Assembly (NCBI GenBank): GCA_009778415.1
Contig: WRJV01000226.1
Span: 1 to 7,829 of the forward strand
From: Clostridiales bacterium
GTDB lineage: Bacteria > Bacillota > Clostridia > Peptostreptococcales > Anaerovoracaceae
Reading direction: 5' to 3'
Length of the DNA: 7,829 nucleotides
Part shown: positions 6,533 to 7,829 of the stretch, piece after piece
How the letters are laid out: each line of letters starts with the position of its first letter
Numbering within the stretch: position 1 is the first letter of the stretch
The notes under the pieces: model-generated
The model's input: the letters and a program-made list of their open reading frames with translations, nothing else
What the model was told of the DNA's origin: nothing
The model's database searches: none
Made by a program: the position numbers and the translations under genes

Positions 6533-6547
6533 GAAAAGGAGGGCATT

Positions 6548-7615
6548 ATGCGCGTTTTTCGGCTAACGCCAATTCTTATTGGTTGCTGCCTGCTTGCAGC
6601 CTGCCAAGCCGGACCCGGCTCGGGGAAAGGGCCTGCATCAGCCGTGCCCCCTGCGCCGGCCGGAACAGACGGCGCAGCCAAGCCGGTGTTCCTTTTGATC
6701 CCAAAAGAGATGTCAAACACGTACATGCGCAAAATGTACGAAGGGTTTGTTACGGCTTGCGCCGAATTTGGCGCCGAGCCGCGTTTTGGCGCAGTGGCAG
6801 TCAATACGGCGCAGGCGCAGATAGAGCTGATCGATCAGGCAGTGGCTGACGGGAACGTCAGCGCAATAGCCGTTGCAGCCAACGACGCCGACCAGCTTGA
6901 GCCGGCGCTCAAAGCTGCCATGCAGGCCGGCATCCAGATCATTTCCCTGGACTCGGCGGTCAACCGGAACAGCCGGATGGTACACATACAGCAAGCCAGC
7001 CCTGAAATAATAGGCCGCGTGCTGATACAGGCCACAGAAAGGATGACGGGCGGCGAAGCCGTGGTGGGGCTGATTTCAACAACGCCCTATGCCACGAACC
7101 AAAACCTATGGATATCGTGGATGCTGCAGGAACTGAGCGACTACCCTGAGAAATACAAGGATTTTCACCTGCTGCCTGTGGTGTACGGAGACGACCTCCC
7201 AGACAAATCAAAAGAAGCAGCGCTGTCGCTGCTCGCAGGGCATCCGGACCTTTCGGCTATCATCACGCCTTCGGCGGTAAGCATGCTTGCCGTGGGGCGG
7301 GTGCTTCTTGAACAGGGCTCGGACGTGATTTTCACCGGGCTGGGGCTTCCGTCGGAAATAGCGCCGTTTATCGAGGACGGCAGCTGCCCTTGGATGTACC
7401 TGTGGAACCCCATCGACATAGGCTATCTGGCTGCTTGGACGGCGCAGGCGCTGTACACCGGGGAAATTGTAGGCGCTGAGGGCGATTTTTTTACAGCCGG
7501 AAGATTGGGGCAGCGGGTGGTGGCCGGCGACGTGGACGGTGGGACAGAAGTCTTGCTGGGCGACCCTATCAAGTTTGACAAGACCAACATCGAAGAATGG
7601 AAAATCGTTTATTGA
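6548..7615 (+). CDS. Lipoprotein sugar-binding receptor (rhamnose / LsrB-type periplasmic-binding family)
   Basis: A 355-residue substrate-binding protein of the ribose/LsrB-like type (periplasmic-binding protein 4 fold). The N terminus is a lipoprotein signal: a short basic start, hydrophobic core, and lipobox L16-A-A-C19, so the mature protein would be tethered by Cys19. A Gly/Pro/Ala-rich linker (about 21-45) precedes the binding domain. That domain has PKEMSNTYMRKMYEGF (52-67), which resembles the KxxxNxYW segment of rhamnose and AI-2 receptors, then AVAANDADQLEPAL and SLDSAV. The ATG follows AAAGGAGGG with 5 nt spacing, 15 nt after the rhaA stop. Operon position points to L-rhamnose capture for uptake. 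No permease or ATPase gene accompanies it, and a terminator-like hairpin follows. Either the transporter is encoded elsewhere or the protein has another role, such as sensing. The exact ligand is inferred from context only. Confidence 0.88.
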   Translation: MRVFRLTPILIGCCLLAACQAGPGSGKGPASAVPPAPAGTDGAAKPVFLLIPKEMSNTYMRKMYEGFVTACAEFGAEPRFGAVAVNTAQAQIELIDQAVADGNVSAIAVAANDADQLEPALKAAMQAGIQIISLDSAVNRNSRMVHIQQASPEIIGRVLIQATERMTGGEAVVGLISTTPYATNQNLWISWMLQELSDYPEKYKDFHLLPVVYGDDLPDKSKEAALSLLAGHPDLSAIITPSAVSMLAVGRVLLEQGSDVIFTGLGLPSEIAPFIEDGSCPWMYLWNPIDIGYLAAWTAQALYTGEIVGAEGDFFTAGRLGQRVVAGDVDGGTEVLLGDPIKFDKTNIEEWKIVY

Positions 7616-7635
7616 CCCATGAGAGGCAATTTTTT

Positions 7636-7677
7636 GGCCCCGGCAGTGGAGGAGCAACGCTCTCCACGGCCGGGGCC
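7636..7677 (+). terminator. Terminator-like hairpin after the rightward operon
   Basis: The arms GGCCCCGGC (7636-7644) and GCCGGGGCC (7669-7677) pair perfectly. After one A/G mismatch the stem continues with GTGGAG (7646-7651) against CTCCAC (7662-7667). The stem is about 15 bp in total. It begins about 20 nt after the receptor gene's stop and is followed by TCTTT, a weak T-run, while a run of six T lies just before the stem. Termination of the rightward operon is the most likely role, but the T-tract is poorer than in a classical intrinsic terminator. Confidence 0.65.
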
Positions 7678-7713
7678 TCTTTGAGAGTATTCAAATTTTG
7701 AGCCTGTCGCTTG

Positions 7714-7829
7714 TTAACGCGGGCTATCGCCCGCAACCCGGATGGGGCTCTGCCCCATACCCCGGCGGAACTCGGAAATGAATTCCTCGTTCCTCACGCG
7801 GGCGATGCCCGCGCACCGCGCATATGCGC
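7714..7829 (-). CDS. 3' end of a gene entering from the right, ending in the repeat-encoded tail (partial)
   Basis: The minus-strand frame ending with TAA at 7716-7714 is open to the window edge (38 codons visible). It ends RRGMGQSPIRVAGDSPR, the same tail as RhaA and the left-edge ORF. The nine or so codons before the shared repeat read AYARCAGIA and give no recognisable family. If real, this gene converges on the rhamnose locus, with the hairpin at 7636-7677 and the repeat lying between the two stop codons. It may instead be only the repeat's own open frame. Confidence 0.35.
   Translation of the reverse strand, partial: AYARCAGIARVRNEEFISEFRRGMGQSPIRVAGDSPR
7715..7801 (-). repeat. Dispersed hairpin repeat, copy C (right edge, inverted relative to copy A)
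   Basis: The reverse complement equals bases 1-87 except one position (C opposite T62). It has the same hairpins, at 7742-7758 and 7719-7734. Beyond the matched part a third GC hairpin lies at 7797-7813 (7-bp arms CGCGGGC/GCCCGCG, 3-nt loop), straddling the point where copy A is cut by the window edge. The repeat is therefore probably longer than 87 bp. Confidence 0.93.
7818..7829. repeat. 12-bp perfect palindrome at the right edge
   Basis: GCGCATATGCGC is fully self-complementary and lies just outside the GC hairpin at 7797-7813. It is cut off by the window end, so whether it is part of the dispersed repeat or a larger palindrome cannot be judged. Confidence 0.5.

Noticed and set aside
1..7829. 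CRISPR array, tRNA, rRNA, transposase or phage genes
   Set aside because: The three repeat copies are kilobases apart without spacers, and no RNA gene or mobile-element protein was recognised in any frame.

Overview
The window carries a complete-looking L-rhamnose catabolic locus built from two divergently transcribed operons around a shared 154-163 bp control region. Strong GGAGG/GGTGA-type ribosome binding sites, a DeoR-type (not AraC-type) regulator, a lipoprotein sugar-binding protein and consensus sigma-A promoters all suggest a fairly GC-rich Bacillota, probably a clostridial gut-type lineage. This assignment is inference; no taxonomic marker is present.

Layout. The rightward operon (3877-7615) encodes rhamnulokinase RhaB, L-rhamnose isomerase RhaA (14-nt overlap with rhaB) and a lipoprotein periplasmic-binding-type sugar receptor. 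It ends in a strong hairpin at 7636-7677. The leftward operon (3713 down to 128) encodes a DeoR-family regulator, a class II aldolase (RhaE-like), a short-chain dehydrogenase (RhaW-like) and a PHP-domain protein. Its genes are 9-13 nt apart and each has its own ribosome binding site. Between the operons lie two face-to-face consensus promoters, with direct and inverted repeats between their -35 boxes that look like the regulator's operator.

Pathway. RhaA converts L-rhamnose to L-rhamnulose and RhaB phosphorylates it. The RhaE-like aldolase splits rhamnulose-1-phosphate into dihydroxyacetone phosphate and L-lactaldehyde, and the RhaW-like dehydrogenase oxidises the lactaldehyde to lactate. In Bacillus and many other bacteria RhaE and RhaW are one fused protein; here they are two adjacent genes. 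The PHP protein has no obvious place in the pathway and lacks some usual metal ligands. No ABC permease/ATPase and no rhamnose mutarotase gene is present.

The most unusual signal is a dispersed hairpin repeat. Nearly identical 87-bp copies sit at both window edges in inverted orientation (1-87 and 7715-7801, one mismatch). A shorter 54-bp copy forms the 3' end of rhaA (6478-6531, three mismatches). In all three copies the same frame is open and reads a tail of the form RRGMGQSPIxVAGxSPR followed at once by a stop codon. In RhaA this tail is appended exactly after the RRG that normally ends the protein. The edge copies appear to be the 3' ends of genes that converge on the rhamnose locus from both sides. 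The element therefore looks like a repeat that supplies a C-terminal peptide, a stop codon and hairpins to unrelated genes. Because the copies are at the edges, the window may be an assembly contig that broke at this repeat.
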